Source of the DNA: Arachis hypogaea
Taxonomy: Eukaryota > Streptophyta > Magnoliopsida > Fabales > Fabaceae
NCBI RefSeq assembly: GCF_003086295.3
Contig: NC_092043.1
Coordinates: 48,698,598 to 48,762,597 of the forward strand
Length of the DNA stretch: 64,000 nucleotides
Direction: 5' to 3'
Shown here: one piece after another, positions 22,896-35,190 of the stretch
Position numbering within the stretch: position 1 is the stretch's first letter
Layout of the letters: every line of letters starts with the position of its first letter
Translations under genes and position numbers: made by a program
Notes under the pieces: generated by a model
The model's input: the letters and a program-made list of their open reading frames with translations, nothing else
Database searches by the model: none
Told to the model about the DNA's origin: nothing

Positions 22896-25800
22896 AGTGT
22901 AAGATTCTAAATTTCTAATAAAATGTTAGTTTAATTTATATATTTTTGTAATTTACAAACAATAATTTATTGTTGCATCTAAATATATAGATATTTACTA
23001 ATTTAACTAATATAAAACTTAGTCAGATAAAGAGATTAAATAACTGAAAAATAAAATTAATAAAAAAGATCTTTTTGAATAAACTATTCTATTTTATTTA
23101 ATTACTCATTGATCATCAGAGTTATTTTTTAATAAAGAATTACTATGAGTCACACTCAATAGAATTTGATTAATTTGTGAATATATATATAATTATTACT
23201 CATATATTGTTCAATGTTTTCACTTGTATATTCTGTATTCCTGGTCTCATCACATAAGATACTAAATAATATATATATATATAAGAAATTACACTTGATT
23301 ATTAGTATTATTAGAGTGTTAGTTATATTAATTATTTGAATATATATGGATGGTGTTTCAACTTTCAACTATGTCAGAAGAGGAGAAGCTTTGCCTCAGA
23401 TACCAAAGGCGTACATTAGAATCAGGTAATAATAATAATGGTGTAAGTTAGCATGCATAACTTATCACATCCATCATCATCACAATTTTTCCACATTGCT
23501 AATCAATAATCATGCTGTCCATTGAAATGAGGGGGTAAAAAAAGCTAACCTTGACTTTATTATTTTCCTTGTTTAATTATTTATTTTTATCAACTTTTTA
23601 TTTTAATAATTTTTATATATGCTTGTGTTGGAAAAGGGACGAAAACATGACGGTCTTCATGGTTAAAAAATATCTTGTTAGAAAACTTGGTCTCTCCAAC
23701 GAAGCTGAGGTAGAACTTTTTCTCCCTTACTCCTGTTTAATTAATTAATTAAATTCCATTTTTAATTATTACTTTGATCATTAATTAACAAAAAGCAAAA
23801 GCATGCATGCATTTGGTCAGTGATGAAATGACAATTTCTCATCATTACATGTGTCATGTTATGTGATCATATGATATATCGATCTATCTTCTAGCATGCA
23901 TCGTCAGATTCAAGTGTTGAGAAATTTTCTGTAATAATAATTAGATGCATGCTATGTTGTCTATATATATTTGCCTAACTTATTAAAATGAGATAAAATT
24001 TAATATTTAAATAAAAAAATATAAAAATAAATAATTTTTTAATATTTAAAATTTACCATAAAAGGTAACTTCAGCAATTTCGACACCAAAATTACAGGCA
24101 CCATAGAATTAGCCTAATAATTAAGGTAGGTCACAAAATTATAGGGTTCATAAAGTATTATGACCCCTTATTGAGTGATATTTTAATTTTAAAGGTTAAC
24201 ATAAAAAATAATAATGAACTCTAAATGTTATTTTCTTAATTATCATAATAATATAATATATACTTCATAATTACACAATAATCCCTGAAAAAATAGGGTT
24301 TAATTAATTAAATACTTTATAGTACTACTGGTAGTGTACATATAGCGCCGAGCATAGGTCACTCATGACAGAGTAGTATAGTAGTACTAGTACTTTAATT
24401 TATTACTTGCCATATTTAATTTATACTAACGGAAGGTTATCATGTGTACCGAGAACACCGGTATTTCAGTTGTTTTAACCGTTGATTTGAATTATAAAAA
24501 ATATATATAATATATATTAATTAAAATCAACGGTTAAAATAACTGTAACACCAATGTTCCCGAGTACACCTGATAATTTTCCTATACTAATATATACTAT
24601 TTACACAATTTATTATTAAGTTTTGAGAACAATAAAGTTCTTTCTTATGAATATATATACTAGATACTTTTACACATGATTAATAATGACCTTCATTAAA
24701 GAAGGTGAGAAATGTATTAATTTCATGTATATATATATCATCACTTTTCACTTGATAATAAAGAAGTCTATCAGTGAAAATATGAAACTCTTTATGAGTA
24801 GCCTCTCTCAGCTCATAGATGTGGTTATTATATGGCATGAGAGCCCCCTATATTAATAGGATTATGTTAGGAGTATATTAAAATTAGTTATTAATATATT
24901 TATATATAAATATTAAAAATAAATTAATATATATTTATACACAAATATATTAATAGTTGATTTTAATATATATTAATAATATTTTTAATATATATATATA
25001 TCAAAAATATTATTTGTATATTAAAATTAATTACTAAAATTAGTTATTAATGTATTTATGTATAAATATATGTATAATTTAATTTATTTTTAATATATAT
25101 TTATATTTTAATATGTATTTTATATTGGTGGCTAATTTTAATAACTGATTTTTATACCCACATAGCATAATTATATATGAAAATCACTTGGATGAGTATA
25201 TATACGGAAATCACTTGGATGAGATATTACTAATACTAGCTAGCTAGACTTGTTCAAATGAAGCATGAGGAAAAAAAAAGTGTTTAATTTTCTTTCATGT
25301 TTTGTTAGTTGAGTTAATTACTGGTTAAACTAAGGGAAGGAGAAAGAGAGAGTAAGCCCCGGGGGGAAGTTTAAGAATTTAAAATAAATCAAATAAATTT
25401 AAAAAAATTGATTGACTTTAACATAAAAAAAAAGTTTTTTAATATTATTCTATATATAATAAATATTTTTTTAATTCATAAATCAGTTTTATATGTTTAT
25501 GAGTTTATCTAATTACATGTAATTAATATGATAATAAAAATAATTATATTTTATAATAGTTATCTAAAAAATTAGATGTAATATAAAAATATATCTTTTT
25601 CGGAATGATTATAATTAACAATAACTATATCTTTCATATATATAGTTTCATAGCAAGTGCTTATTATAGTTAATGATATGCCATATTAGGATATATATGA
25701 AGGGTAAGGTTTAAATTGAAATGTTTCGTCTACTTTTTTTTTAAGCCTCGAAGCTTGAAGTGAAGTATTTCTCGATCGGGTGATGAAAAAGTTATAACAA

Positions 25801-26563
25801 ATGGAAATGCTGATGAGTTAGGATCATGACTATATATGTCTAAAATCTAGATTTCAACATCCATCCATGGTAATTGCATTTTTTTCCTTCTTATAATTGA
25901 GCAATGGATCTAATAAGAAACCGAGAAACAATGCATAAATCAAAGCAAACGATCTAGAATATAAACTAATTAAAGGAAAATGAATTTGTTAAGCTGTGGT
26001 GGAATTAGATTCTAAGAAATGTTATGTGCCTAAGTTTTTTTTTAATTAAATTTAATCAATTTCTTTTTGTATTTTTCTCTTTTTTTTAATCTAATTTTTA
26101 TCGTGTTAATAAATTATTAGTTCCAATAAGAAATGAGTTTTTCACAATAGATAGTTGTGTAACTCCGTAAAACAGAATCGAGTCCATTTTCTTAGATATA
26201 AACTTTTCTATAGGTATACTCGGTTCGTTTGATTGTAGTTGAGCTTATTAGATCGAGTTATACTAATAATTTATATGTTTTTTTTCTAACAGATTAAACT
26301 TTTGAAATAAATAAATTTATAATAAAATTTAATTCCCAATAATAATTCAATTTTTTTATATTTTAATCGCTGCAATTAAATTAACCAAGTTTTAAAATCT
26401 TCAAATAAAACTTTGAAATGTTAGTTCCATTATGTAGTCAATTAACCAAATTTCATGCATGGGTCCTTGTCTTTTTAGAGCTCAACTCCTTTTTTAATTA
26501 CCATGGTAATTGTATATGCTAGTGTATTAATAAACATATTAGCATCTATTGATCTACCTTTTA

Positions 26564-26615
<52 letters not shown>

Positions 26616-27258
26616 GAGATTAATTAAGATGATAAATATTTTTTCATTCTAACTAAAAATTTTAGATTCAAACATTACAAATAGTAGTTTGTTTTATGAA
26701 TTGAATAAAATAAAACATATTTTAGGAAAGAAGGTTATATGTCAAATCTCTCTTATATTTCAATTACATATCGTAAATATGTTTTATATATGAGTTTTAT
26801 TTTGATGCAGATAGTGTAACGCATTTTGTACAATTGTATAATTATATTTATTTTTTTAAATGATCATTTACATTGTCAATGTAAAAAGTAGTTATTTTTA
26901 CTATGTAACTTTATGTAATTGAATGTACGTGTAAAATTACTATTTTGCACTCACGGTGCATCAAAATTAAATTGATGTTTTATTAGACAATGTCTAATTA
27001 ATTGATGTTAGTTAGTTAATTCTAAATAAACTTGAATTTTGTTGAGTGTAGATTGATATCTTATGCATGGGTGAAAGCTTATCGCAGATACAAACATTGA
27101 AGCAAGTAAGAGAGGCTGTTTGGATACCTAGATTGGTAGAATCTTTAGATTCAACAACTTTCACCCTTGGAGATTCCAATCATAATAATAATGATGATTA
27201 TATGTCTTTAAACCATATAATGTCTTTGCTTTACCGAAAACATTGCTTTTTAAATTAG
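21721..27258 (+). CDS. LAX2-like: LAX PANICLE 2-like RAWUL-domain protein (four exons)
   Basis: Exons 21721-22271, 23378-23425, 23637-23709 and 27052-27258 join in phase with GT-AG sites to give 292 residues and a TAG stop. Residues 1-170 are low complexity: two LKLGLGLG repeats (40-47 and 102-109), His64-69, an Asp run near 143-146 and a Gly run near 159-164. From CGLWFTLRSS (about 172-181) to the end lies a compact domain with LPQIPKAYIRIR, then ENMTVFMVKKYLVRKLGLSN, then IDILCMGE, then LKQVREAVWIP and a YMSLNHIMSLLY end. This matches the ubiquitin-like RAWUL region of LAX PANICLE 2-type nuclear proteins; rice LAX2 works in axillary meristem formation. The LxLxL repeats resemble EAR repressor motifs, which recruit TOPLESS-type corepressors; that role here is inferred. 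The last intron is 3.3 kb and holds a MITE. Confidence 0.87.
22030..22047 (+). repeat. Telomere-like (TTAGGG)3 inside coding sequence
   Basis: Three perfect TTAGGG units followed by TTT lie in frame and encode LGLGLG of the second LxLxL motif (residues 104-109) in the LAX2-like protein. The first LxLxL motif (from 21838) uses more varied codons. Confidence 0.9.
22472..22561. repeat. (TA)45 microsatellite in LAX2-like intron 1
   Basis: This is a perfect 90-base TA run. A second run lies at 22851-22893 in the same intron. The Ile-Tyr open frame over it is an artefact. Confidence 0.95.
22851..22893. repeat. (TA)n microsatellite in LAX2-like intron 1
   Basis: This is a 43-base TA run, the second in the intron. 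Confidence 0.95.
24431..24582. mobile_element. Mutator-type hairpin MITE (152 bp) in LAX2-like intron 3
   Basis: The arms are about 60 bases and inverted: left GGAAGGTTATCATGTGTACC plus TTTTAACCGTTGATTT, and right, reversed, GGAAAATTATCAGGTGTACT plus TTTTAACCGTTGATTT. Nine-base flanks TATACTAAC (24422-24430) and TATACTAAT (24583-24591) match at eight positions. The element could fold into one long hairpin if transcribed within the intron. Confidence 0.85.
24865..25160. repeat. Dispersed AAAATTAGTTATTAAT repeat, two copies
   Basis: Two adjacent copies of a TTAAAATTAGTTATTAATAT...TATATATTT sequence lie here. Related copies occur near 20490-20660, 45290-45440, 62170-62290 and 62950-63040. It resembles a small AT-rich MITE family, but terminal repeats and target duplications were not resolved. 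Confidence 0.45.
26564..26614. repeat. (AAT)17 microsatellite in LAX2-like intron 3
   Basis: This is a trinucleotide AAT run of about 51 bases. Confidence 0.95.
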
Positions 27259-28726
27259 TTGATATATATATGTTATTACTATTATTTATCATTTCAGTCC
27301 ATCATGATCACAGGTATATATATATATACACTCTTGTTTTGATTTATCATCTTATTTTGAATATGGTTTTAGTAAAATAAAAAATGAGAAAAAATATAGT
27401 AACTGCCTTTAAATAAATCATTTTTATTGTAATTTTCTTTTCTTTTTTTTTTAGTTTGTGTTACATTTTGACCCAACTAGTAAGAAGATTACAATGATTC
27501 ATGACACCACAAACATATGTTCTTGTTATACCTACTACTAATTTTATTCTTGCACTATACATGAATCAACTACTTAATAAATATATTATATGTTATATGT
27601 TCCTATAATATAAGTGATCACTCTTTGAATATGTTGAGTTTTGATTTTTACATAGTATTACTTTACTCGGATGTTTTTTGACTTTTTTTTTTCTCATTTG
27701 GCACATATTTCCCATCTTTCCCACAGTTCGTTCCAATGATTTTTAACATTATATAGCCTATGTTTTGGAAATAGGGTTTTAAATATAGAATTTATTTCTA
27801 AATTTTTTTCTCAGCTAACAAAAGTCGCTTATTCTGGTTCATAACATTAAGTTTTATTAATAGCATCATATAAACATAAAGAGTGAGATGGAAAATATTT
27901 TTTAATACTTTAGATAGCTTCACCATAGATAAGAATAATGTTTTGTTTTCTTATGGGATTATGCATTTGATTCTTCTTTCTTCAATTCCACTTGCACTCT
28001 TTTATAAGTTATCACATCAATCTAAACTTAACTTCAAAGGACTATATAACTTCATACAACATGAATTGGGAATAATGTTTGAGTCTGATCCATACATAAT
28101 ATGAATTCTGTTTTAGTTAAAATATTTTCTAATCATCAAAGAATAGAGTATAAAGAAGACAATGGAAGATAACAACTATGTCATGTCAACAACGTTCTCT
28201 ATTATCCAATTATCCAAATATACTGAGAATTTTACATTTATTTCGTTAGGAAAAGAATAGAAATTAAATCTTTAACCAAACCTAACCAATTAACCATGAT
28301 GTGAAGTAGTAATCAAATGGCTTCAAGTGCAAATTAAATAAAGTAAAGTAATAAATTAGTTAATGGAATCATACAACAAGAATAATGCATTAAATTAAAT
28401 CAAATTGTCAAGTTAAAGATACTCATAATGATAAAGCAGAAGCAACAACAGGGGCTGGTTGGTAGTTGTTTTATGTCTGTCACAAATATTTTTGTTTTTT
28501 GTTTTTTCTATTTTAATTTTATTGTTGTAATTCATGTAATTCATGTATTCCCGATTTTGTTACCGAAAGTTGAATGTAACGCAGAAATTTAAATTTTAAA
28601 TTTGCTATTGTCTTACCAAAATAATCATTTATCTTAATCAATTTTGTTTGTGGTTGAATTTGAGTTGTTTCTATCTTATTGAATAATTACTTAGCTAAAC
28701 TTTTTTGTTGCTGAAAATTCTCATAG
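27259..28726. other. Downstream intergenic region
   Basis: This is AT-rich sequence after the LAX2-like stop codon and holds the 3' UTR, whose end cannot be fixed. An open frame at 27883-28104 shows no domain and is not supported as a gene. Nothing else is recognised. Confidence 0.4.
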
Positions 28727-28735
28727 TTAAATTTA

Positions 28736-29020
28736 GGTTTAATTACTCTGTTGGTCTTTATAGTTTTGTGAAATTTTTAATTATGTCTCTATACTTTTTT
28801 CTTTTTAATTGGGTCATCCCTGCACCAATTTTTTTTAATTAGATCACTCTTAGCAGTAATTGACTTAATTTTATAGGGACTCAACTAAAAAAAATTGGTA
28901 TAAAAAAAAATGTAGAGATGCAATTAAAAAAAATTGGTGCAAGGACTCAATTAAAAAAAAAAGTACAGGAACCTAATTAAAAATTGTGCGAAACTATAAG
29001 ACCAATAGAGTAATTAAACT
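28736..29020. mobile_element. Mutator-type MITE (285 bp) with a perfect 9-bp target duplication
   Basis: The ends are GGTTTAATTACTCTGTTGGT and, reversed, AGTTTAATTACTCTATTGGT. Identical nine-base repeats TTAAATTTA flank it at 28727-28735 and 29021-29029. The interior holds further inverted AATTGGTGCA-type segments, so the element is hairpin-like. It has no coding content. Confidence 0.9.
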
Positions 29021-29385
29021 TTAAATTTATTGTTAAAAAAATTTCAATGAGATGAATTTACTGCTGTAAAAATAGATTTAAATTTGGTTTTTAGTTTGTT
29101 GAGGAAAATGTGGTCAACCTCCAAATTTATCCTATGAAGCTGACTTTGAGATCACTTTTTGTATTTGATTTATCCATTGTATTTTTTTTACCAAAACAAA
29201 GATTTGAACTTCTCAACTCTTAAGTGAATATGAAAAAATTATGCTATTTGATTTTAACGATGGTATTATAGTATTATCCTTTGTAATTTTTTATTCATTT
29301 AAATTAAGAAAATATTTTATATCAATAACTAATTTATTATCTATTTTTGTATTATTAATTATACTTACAAATTAATACTTAATTG

Positions 29386-29390
<5 letters not shown>

Positions 29391-29429
<39 letters not shown>
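29391..29429. repeat. (AT)n microsatellite
   Basis: This is a 39-base AT run in AT-rich sequence between the MITE and the LINE. Confidence 0.95.
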
Positions 29430-29434
<5 letters not shown>

Positions 29435-29639
29435 ATTTATAATTTTATATTTTATTTTAATTATGACCAGACCAATCGAATAAATTAATGATACATTGGT
29501 TAAATTAGTAACCCGATAATTTGATCTCAATTAACCGTTCAGTTCTAATAATTATGGTAACACTAATTAGTTTTCCTTTTAAGTAAGGAATATTCTATTT
29601 ATGTAAAATAAAAAGTATGAGGAGCCAATAGATCCTATG

Positions 29640-29659
29640 TAAAATTTCTCTTTATATAA
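29640..29659. repeat. LINE target-site duplication, left copy
   Basis: TAAAATTTCTCTTTATATAA is identical to the copy at 32828-32847 and marks one side of the LINE insertion. Confidence 0.93.
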
Positions 29660-32600
29660 ACAACAACAACAAAGCCTTGTCCCACTAAGTGGGGTCGGCT
29701 ACATGAATTAAACGACGTCATTGTGCTCTATCATGTATCATGTCTACAGAGAGACCGTTTACATGTAGATCTCGTTTGACCACCTCCTGGATAGTCTTAT
29801 TAGGTTTTCCTTTGCATTTTGCCCTTTGTCCATCTTCCATCTCATCCACCCTCCTGACTGGATGTTCTATCGGTCTTCTTCTCACATGTCCAAATCACCT
29901 GAGACACGATTCAACCATCTTTTCCACAATGGGTGTTACTCCAACTCTCTCCCTTATATCTTCATTCCTTATTTTATCCAATCGCGTATGACCACTCATC
30001 CATCTCAACATCTTCATCTCTGCCACATTCAGCTTATGTTCGTGCTCCCCTTTAGCCGCCCAACACTCCGTACCATACAGCATAGTCGGTCTTATAGCGA
30101 TGCGATAGAATTTACCTTTAAGTTTTAAAGGCACTTTTTTGTCGCATATAAAACCAGATGCACTCCGCCATTTTGACCAACCTGCTTGGATCCTATGATT
30201 TACATCCTGTTCAATCTCTCCATTATCCTGTATGATGCACCTAAGATACTTAAAACTTTTAACTTTTCGTAGGATGTTTTCTCCAATCTTCACCTCTATA
30301 TTGGGTTTTTCCTTCTCAAAGTGAACTTACATTCCATATATTCCATCTTGCTACGGTTTATGCGCAGACCATACACTTCTAAAGCTTCTCTCCATAACTC
30401 CAACTTCTTATTTAGGTCTTCCCTTAACTCTTCCATAAGGATGATATCATTGGCAAAAAGCATGCACCATGGCATAGGCTCTTGGATGTGCTCTGTGAGT
30501 ACTTCCAAGACTAATGTGAAAAGGTATGGACTTAAGGATGATCCCTGGTGTAATCCTATACCAATAGGGAATTCCTCTGTCACACCACCTTGAGTCTTCA
30601 CACTAGTTGTGGCCCCATCATACATGTCTTTAATTGCCCGAATATATGTGATCCTTACTCTCCTCTTTTCTAAAACCTTGTATAAGACCTCTCTTGGTAC
30701 CCTATCATACGCTTTTTTCAAATCAATAAACACCATATGTAGATCCCTTTTATTACTACGATACCTCTCCATCATCCTTCTTAATAGGTATATCGCTTCA
30801 GTTGTAGATCTTCCTGGCATAAATCCAAATTGATTTTCTGTTACTTGTGTCTCTTTTCTCAACCTCCATTCTATCACCCTTTCCCATAACTTCATCGTAT
30901 GACTCATAAGTTTAATCCCTTTATAGTTTCCGCAACTTTGTATATCCCCCTTATTCTTGTAGATAGGTACCAAGGTGCTCTTTCTCCACTCATCAAGCAT
31001 CTTCTTTGACTTTAAAATCTCATTAAAAAGCTTGGTTAATCAGTTGATGTCTTTTTCTCCAAGACCCTTTCAAACCTCAATCGGGATATTATCAGGTCTT
31101 ATTGCCCTGCCATTTTCATCTGCTTTAGAGCCTCTTTTACCTCGAAGTATCGAATCCTTCGATAGTAGTCAAAGTTTTGATCTTCTTCCATTGTGCATAA
31201 TCGACCAAGACTCGAAAGAGTCTTCTGTCCCTCATTAAATAACTCGTAGAAGTAGCTCTTCCACCTTTCATTAATCTTCTCCTCTTGAGCCAACACCTCT
31301 CCATCCTTATCCTTTATGCACTTAACCTGATCCAAATCTCTCGTTCTTCTTTTCCGGCTCTTTGCGATTCTATATATACCTTTTTCTACTTCTTTCGTGC
31401 CCAAAGACTGGTAGAGACCCTCATATGCTCTTGTTCTTGCTTAACTTACAGCCACTTTTGTCTCTTTCTTAGCCGCCTTATATTTTTTCCAATTATCTGC
31501 ATTGCAGCATAAAGACCACTCTTTAAAGCATTCCCTTTTTATCTTTATCTTTTCTTGTATACTCGCATTTCACCATCAAGACTCCTTGTCTCTTTGTTCT
31601 ATTCCTTTAGATTCACCAAAACTTTCTTTTGCTGTTCTTCTGATAACTTCTGCTATCTCCCTCCACATCTCTTCCGCACTTCTATTTCCATCCTACTTTA
31701 CCTCTTCTCCTACCCGTCTTAGGAAGCTTCTTTGTTCCTCACCTTTCATCCGCCACCACCTCGTCCTTGGGTTCTTCGTATGATGTCTTTTCCTCAACTT
31801 TTGCTCAACGCGAAAACCCATGACGAGCACCCTATGTTGTGTTATCAAACTCTCTCCCGGGATAATTTTACAGTTAATGCAAAATTTCCGGTCAACTCTC
31901 ATCAACAAGAAGAAGTCGATTTGAGAGCTTGTCATGCCACTCTTATAGGTTATAAGATTTTCGTCTCTCTTTTTAAAACATGTATTTGCGATGAGAATAT
32001 CAAAGGTTGAGGAAAAGTCTAAAATAGTTTTACCCTCGGTATTGATCACCCCGAAACCATGGCCTCCGTGAATACTCCCATATCCAGTCACTTCTATCCC
32101 AACATGGCCATTTAAATCTCCTCTTAAGAAAATCTTATCTCCCAAAGGTATGCCTTGAACCAAACTCTCTAGATCCTCCCAAAACCTTATCTTCTTGTTC
32201 GTCCGAACCCACTTGCGGCGCATAGACGCTAATCACATGGAAAGCACCTCCCTCCACTACAAGTTTGATAGAGATGATCCGATCTCCCACCCTCTTGACA
32301 TCCACTGCGTCCTTCTTCTACTGCTTATCCACAATTATTCCAACCCCATTCCTATTCTTCACCTTTCCTGTATACCAAAGTTTGAAACCAGAAGTATCCA
32401 ACTCCCTAACCTTTGCACCAACCTATTTCGTTTCTTGTAGGCATATAATGTTAATCTTCCTCCTTGTCATGGTATCCACCACCTCCATGGACTTTCCTGT
32501 TAGAGTGCCTATGTTCTATTTCCCAAATCTCAACATTTTGTCGCTTCGAGCTTTACCTTTTACTTTGTGAACTAGCTTATTTACCCTCGTCCGTTCACGA

Positions 32601-32827
32601 AAACGCGAGAACTCTTGCTCATTTAACACTACATCCAGGCACCGATGCAGCGGCTCTTGCTTTGACGCCGTACTCGAGCCATACGGCGCGTTGCTTCCGA
32701 ACAACAACCTAGCTTTAGCGCAATAATGTCTTTGATTTATGTCATGGGGGTTCGACTATATTTTTATATTGGTTGCCGAAGACCTAACACAACCCTCCTC
32801 CTTTATCCGGGTTTGGGACCGGCTATA
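29660..32827 (-). mobile_element. Near-complete RTE/L1-type LINE retrotransposon (3.17 kb)
   Basis: The element is bounded by 20-base identical target repeats. Its 3' end (left side, minus strand) reads TAGCCGACCCCACTTAGTGG and ends in a (GTT)n tail, a well-known plant LINE terminus. An APE-type endonuclease region (about 32570-31690) is followed by reverse transcriptase (31000-30296) and a C-terminal region (30293-29895). The 3.2-kb size, single combined open frame and short-repeat tail fit the RTE clade; the clade call is an inference. Frame breaks are scattered through it, so it is not autonomous now. Confidence 0.92.
29895..32590 (-). pseudogene. LINE endonuclease-reverse transcriptase polyprotein, broken
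   Basis: The endonuclease part shows NIGTLTGKSMEVVD, INIICLQET, NGVGIIVDK, then VISVYAPQ and RGDLNGHVG, with stops and frame changes between them. The linker lies at 31404-31099. The reverse transcriptase frame (234 residues from 31000) shows [25 protein letters not shown] and [11 protein letters not shown]. The usual catalytic box is FADD or YADD; here the first Asp is Asn (codon 30451-30449, AAT), which should abolish polymerase activity. After a frame change at about 30296 a C-terminal segment gives YLRCIIQDNGEIEQDVNHRI and LYGTECWA. All breaks are consistent with an old, inactive copy. Confidence 0.9.
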
Positions 32828-32847
32828 TAAAATTTCTCTTTATATAA
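32828..32847. repeat. LINE target-site duplication, right copy
   Basis: TAAAATTTCTCTTTATATAA is identical to the copy at 29640-29659. Confidence 0.93.
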
Positions 32848-33234
32848 TTGATTATTTTTTAAATTTTAAATTTTTGCCAAAATTTGTATATTAAATAACA
32901 TATATAAAAGTCCTAATTATTACAAAATAATAAACAAATTAACTATTGGACAAAACATTTAGTTCTTTACTCTATTATAATATCTTATTTATGTTAATGT
33001 GTTATATTGTTTTTTTTTATTTATTTTGCGGGATATCACGAATATAAAAAATAATATATATACTGTTTACCAATGAATAATAATTCCATTCAAATTAGAA
33101 AAACTAAAAAGGATGTGTCATATAGATGTAAGACGTGTATATCATATATGTCTATGTAGTTTTAATTGATTGATTAGAAACAATAACAAAGGAGTGGTTT
33201 CGTATTATTTGAAAAACATTTTATTTTAAAATTG

Positions 33235-33900
33235 TTCGGTTGCTCGTTAGAATGAGGAATCAGATGGATATCGAATTGTAAGCAACGGGTTGAGTAGGAA
33301 GGATTTTGGATTTGGGCGCGATCTCTATGAGAAGAGGTGTTGTTTTGATCGTCAGTGGATCGACGGATAGGGCCACCTATAAGAATATTTCCATACTAAA
33401 GTAAGCGTCCGTACGATGAGGCGACCAATTAGGGTAAAGGTGGCGTACCTCTGAAAAGGGGTAAGTCCTCCCCATTTATACATTGTATTCGAGTGGGCCC
33501 TCTGACTTGAGTTTGTCCGTCTGAAAACTTCTGCCAACTGTTCAAGTCTTCATTGATAGGTAAAGTGCCGCGTGGGTCACTTTTTTGTGTATGGGTCGAG
33601 GACTTGTCGGGTTGGTAGTCCGTAGAATGGACCCCTGGCCCTTATTGGGCTGGGTCTGAACAGTGCCCCAACATGACAAGTTTTGAGGCTCACGGTTGGT
33701 ACGTTCGAATTACTCGTATCTTTCCGGGTAATGGTTCTCCTCTGCCTCTGGTTCTGTTGACGAGATCCACGCCTTTAGTGTGCGTGAGATGCCCCCAATC
33801 ATTACTAGGGGAGTCGTTTTGATATCCGTGCTGAGAGCATTAAATGCTCTTTATAACTTATTTGAAAGCAAAGAAAAAAGTCTATTTTACCCTTGTCTTT
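33235..33900. mobile_element. Probable LTR fragment of a retrotransposon
   Basis: This block has normal GC content in AT-rich surroundings and no coding signal. It contains phrases common in legume LTR sequences, such as TAGGGCCACCTATAAGAATA and GGGCTGGGTCTGAACAGTGC. Terminal TG...CA ends, a primer-binding site and a second LTR were not found, so strand and family are open. Confidence 0.35.
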
Positions 33901-33924
33901 TCACTCTTTGTAATCATTAATAAT

Positions 33925-35190
33925 CTTAATGTTATGAAGAAAAAACACATTCAAGAAGAGCTTGTGAGAAAGATTCTAAGAAGTCTCACCAAAGAATGGT
34001 AACCAAGAGCATAGTAATTGCTGAAGGCAATGATATGAAAAAAATCTCTTACGATGATGAGAGAAAAACCGTTGATTTATGAAATAACTCATCACGAACC
34101 AAAGAAAAAGGATCTTGCACTAAAATCCAAGATCTCATCCAAAATGAAGAATCAGAAGATAATCTCTCTGATGATGAGCTCATCTCCTTCGCTAGAAGGT
34201 TTAACAGAATAATGAGATAAAGTGAAAAACAAAAAGAATCTTCTTCAAAAGATTTTAAAAGAGACCACACCAAGATTATCTGTTATTACTGCAAAGAATC
34301 CGACCATTATCAATCTGACTATCCATAAAAAAGAAAAAATACCAACAAAAGGGAGAAGAATAAGGTGCTAATAGCATCATGGGAGGATCTCGAAAATGAC
34401 ACTGAGAAAGATGACTCTGATCATAAAGTCTAAATTTGTCTCATGACAGATCAAATCAATTGTGATGAGGTAAATTTTACTAAACTTATAATTGACCAAT
34501 TACATTTTATTATTGAATATTTAATTAAAAAATCTGCAAAATTTTTTAAAAAATATAATAAATGTAAAAAGGAAATGAAGTTTCGAAATTAGAGAATAGC
34601 AAACTTAAGGAATAATTAAGCAAAGCTGAATCCTTTAGCGATTTGAAACACGAAAATGAGTTTTCAAAAACAAATATAGAAGATTTAAAAATGAGAAATT
34701 TGGCTACTGCTACAAATGATGTTCTTGTCGAAAATAAAAAATTGTGAGAAGATTAAGAACTTAAACATTAATTTAATAAAGTTTGCTTAAAGTTTTGAAA
34801 ATTTGAACAAAATTCTGTCTAATTAAATGCCTCTTTTTATAAAATCTGGTCTTCAATTTGTGGAAGAGAGAAACCCAATTTTAAAAAATGATTTTCAAGC
34901 CTTTTCTACTAAAACAAAAAAGGCTGAATTTGTTTTTAATAAAAGTCACAAGACCACCTCTTTCAAAACCAAGAATCCTCCTTATCATTCAAAAATTCTA
35001 GCAAAAAGTAATATTTGTTCAAATTATAATAGAGTCACCTCGATGCTTTATTTACAAAAAGTTAGTTAGTAATTTTTTTATAATATTGTTTATGATTATA
35101 ATGCTCTTGGAAACTAAGAAAAATTAACATCAAAGAATCAAAGTTAGTTTAAATATCTAAAACTTTTTGAAAGTATTATAAACTTGCCTT
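33925..35190 (+). pseudogene. Ty1/copia gag remnant
   Basis: Broken frames give EELVRKILRSLTKEW, a core of the copia gag polypeptide domain. Next come SEDNLSDDELISFARRFNRI and a CCHC-type zinc knuckle, CYYCKESDHYQSD, whose last Cys is replaced by Asp. Then come KVLIASWEDLENDTE and a Lys/Glu/Asn-rich region ending near 35190. The order (gag domain, acidic stretch, knuckle, A.W.D segment) matches copia gag proteins. Integrase and reverse transcriptase are missing and stops are frequent. Confidence 0.7.

Noticed and set aside
27883..28104. Possible small gene after the LAX2-like gene
   Set aside because: It is a 73-residue frame in AT-rich sequence with no family match, and it is too close to the 3' UTR to support.
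29740..31238. Plus-strand open frames across the LINE
   Set aside because: They are antisense shadows of the LINE reverse transcriptase on the minus strand.
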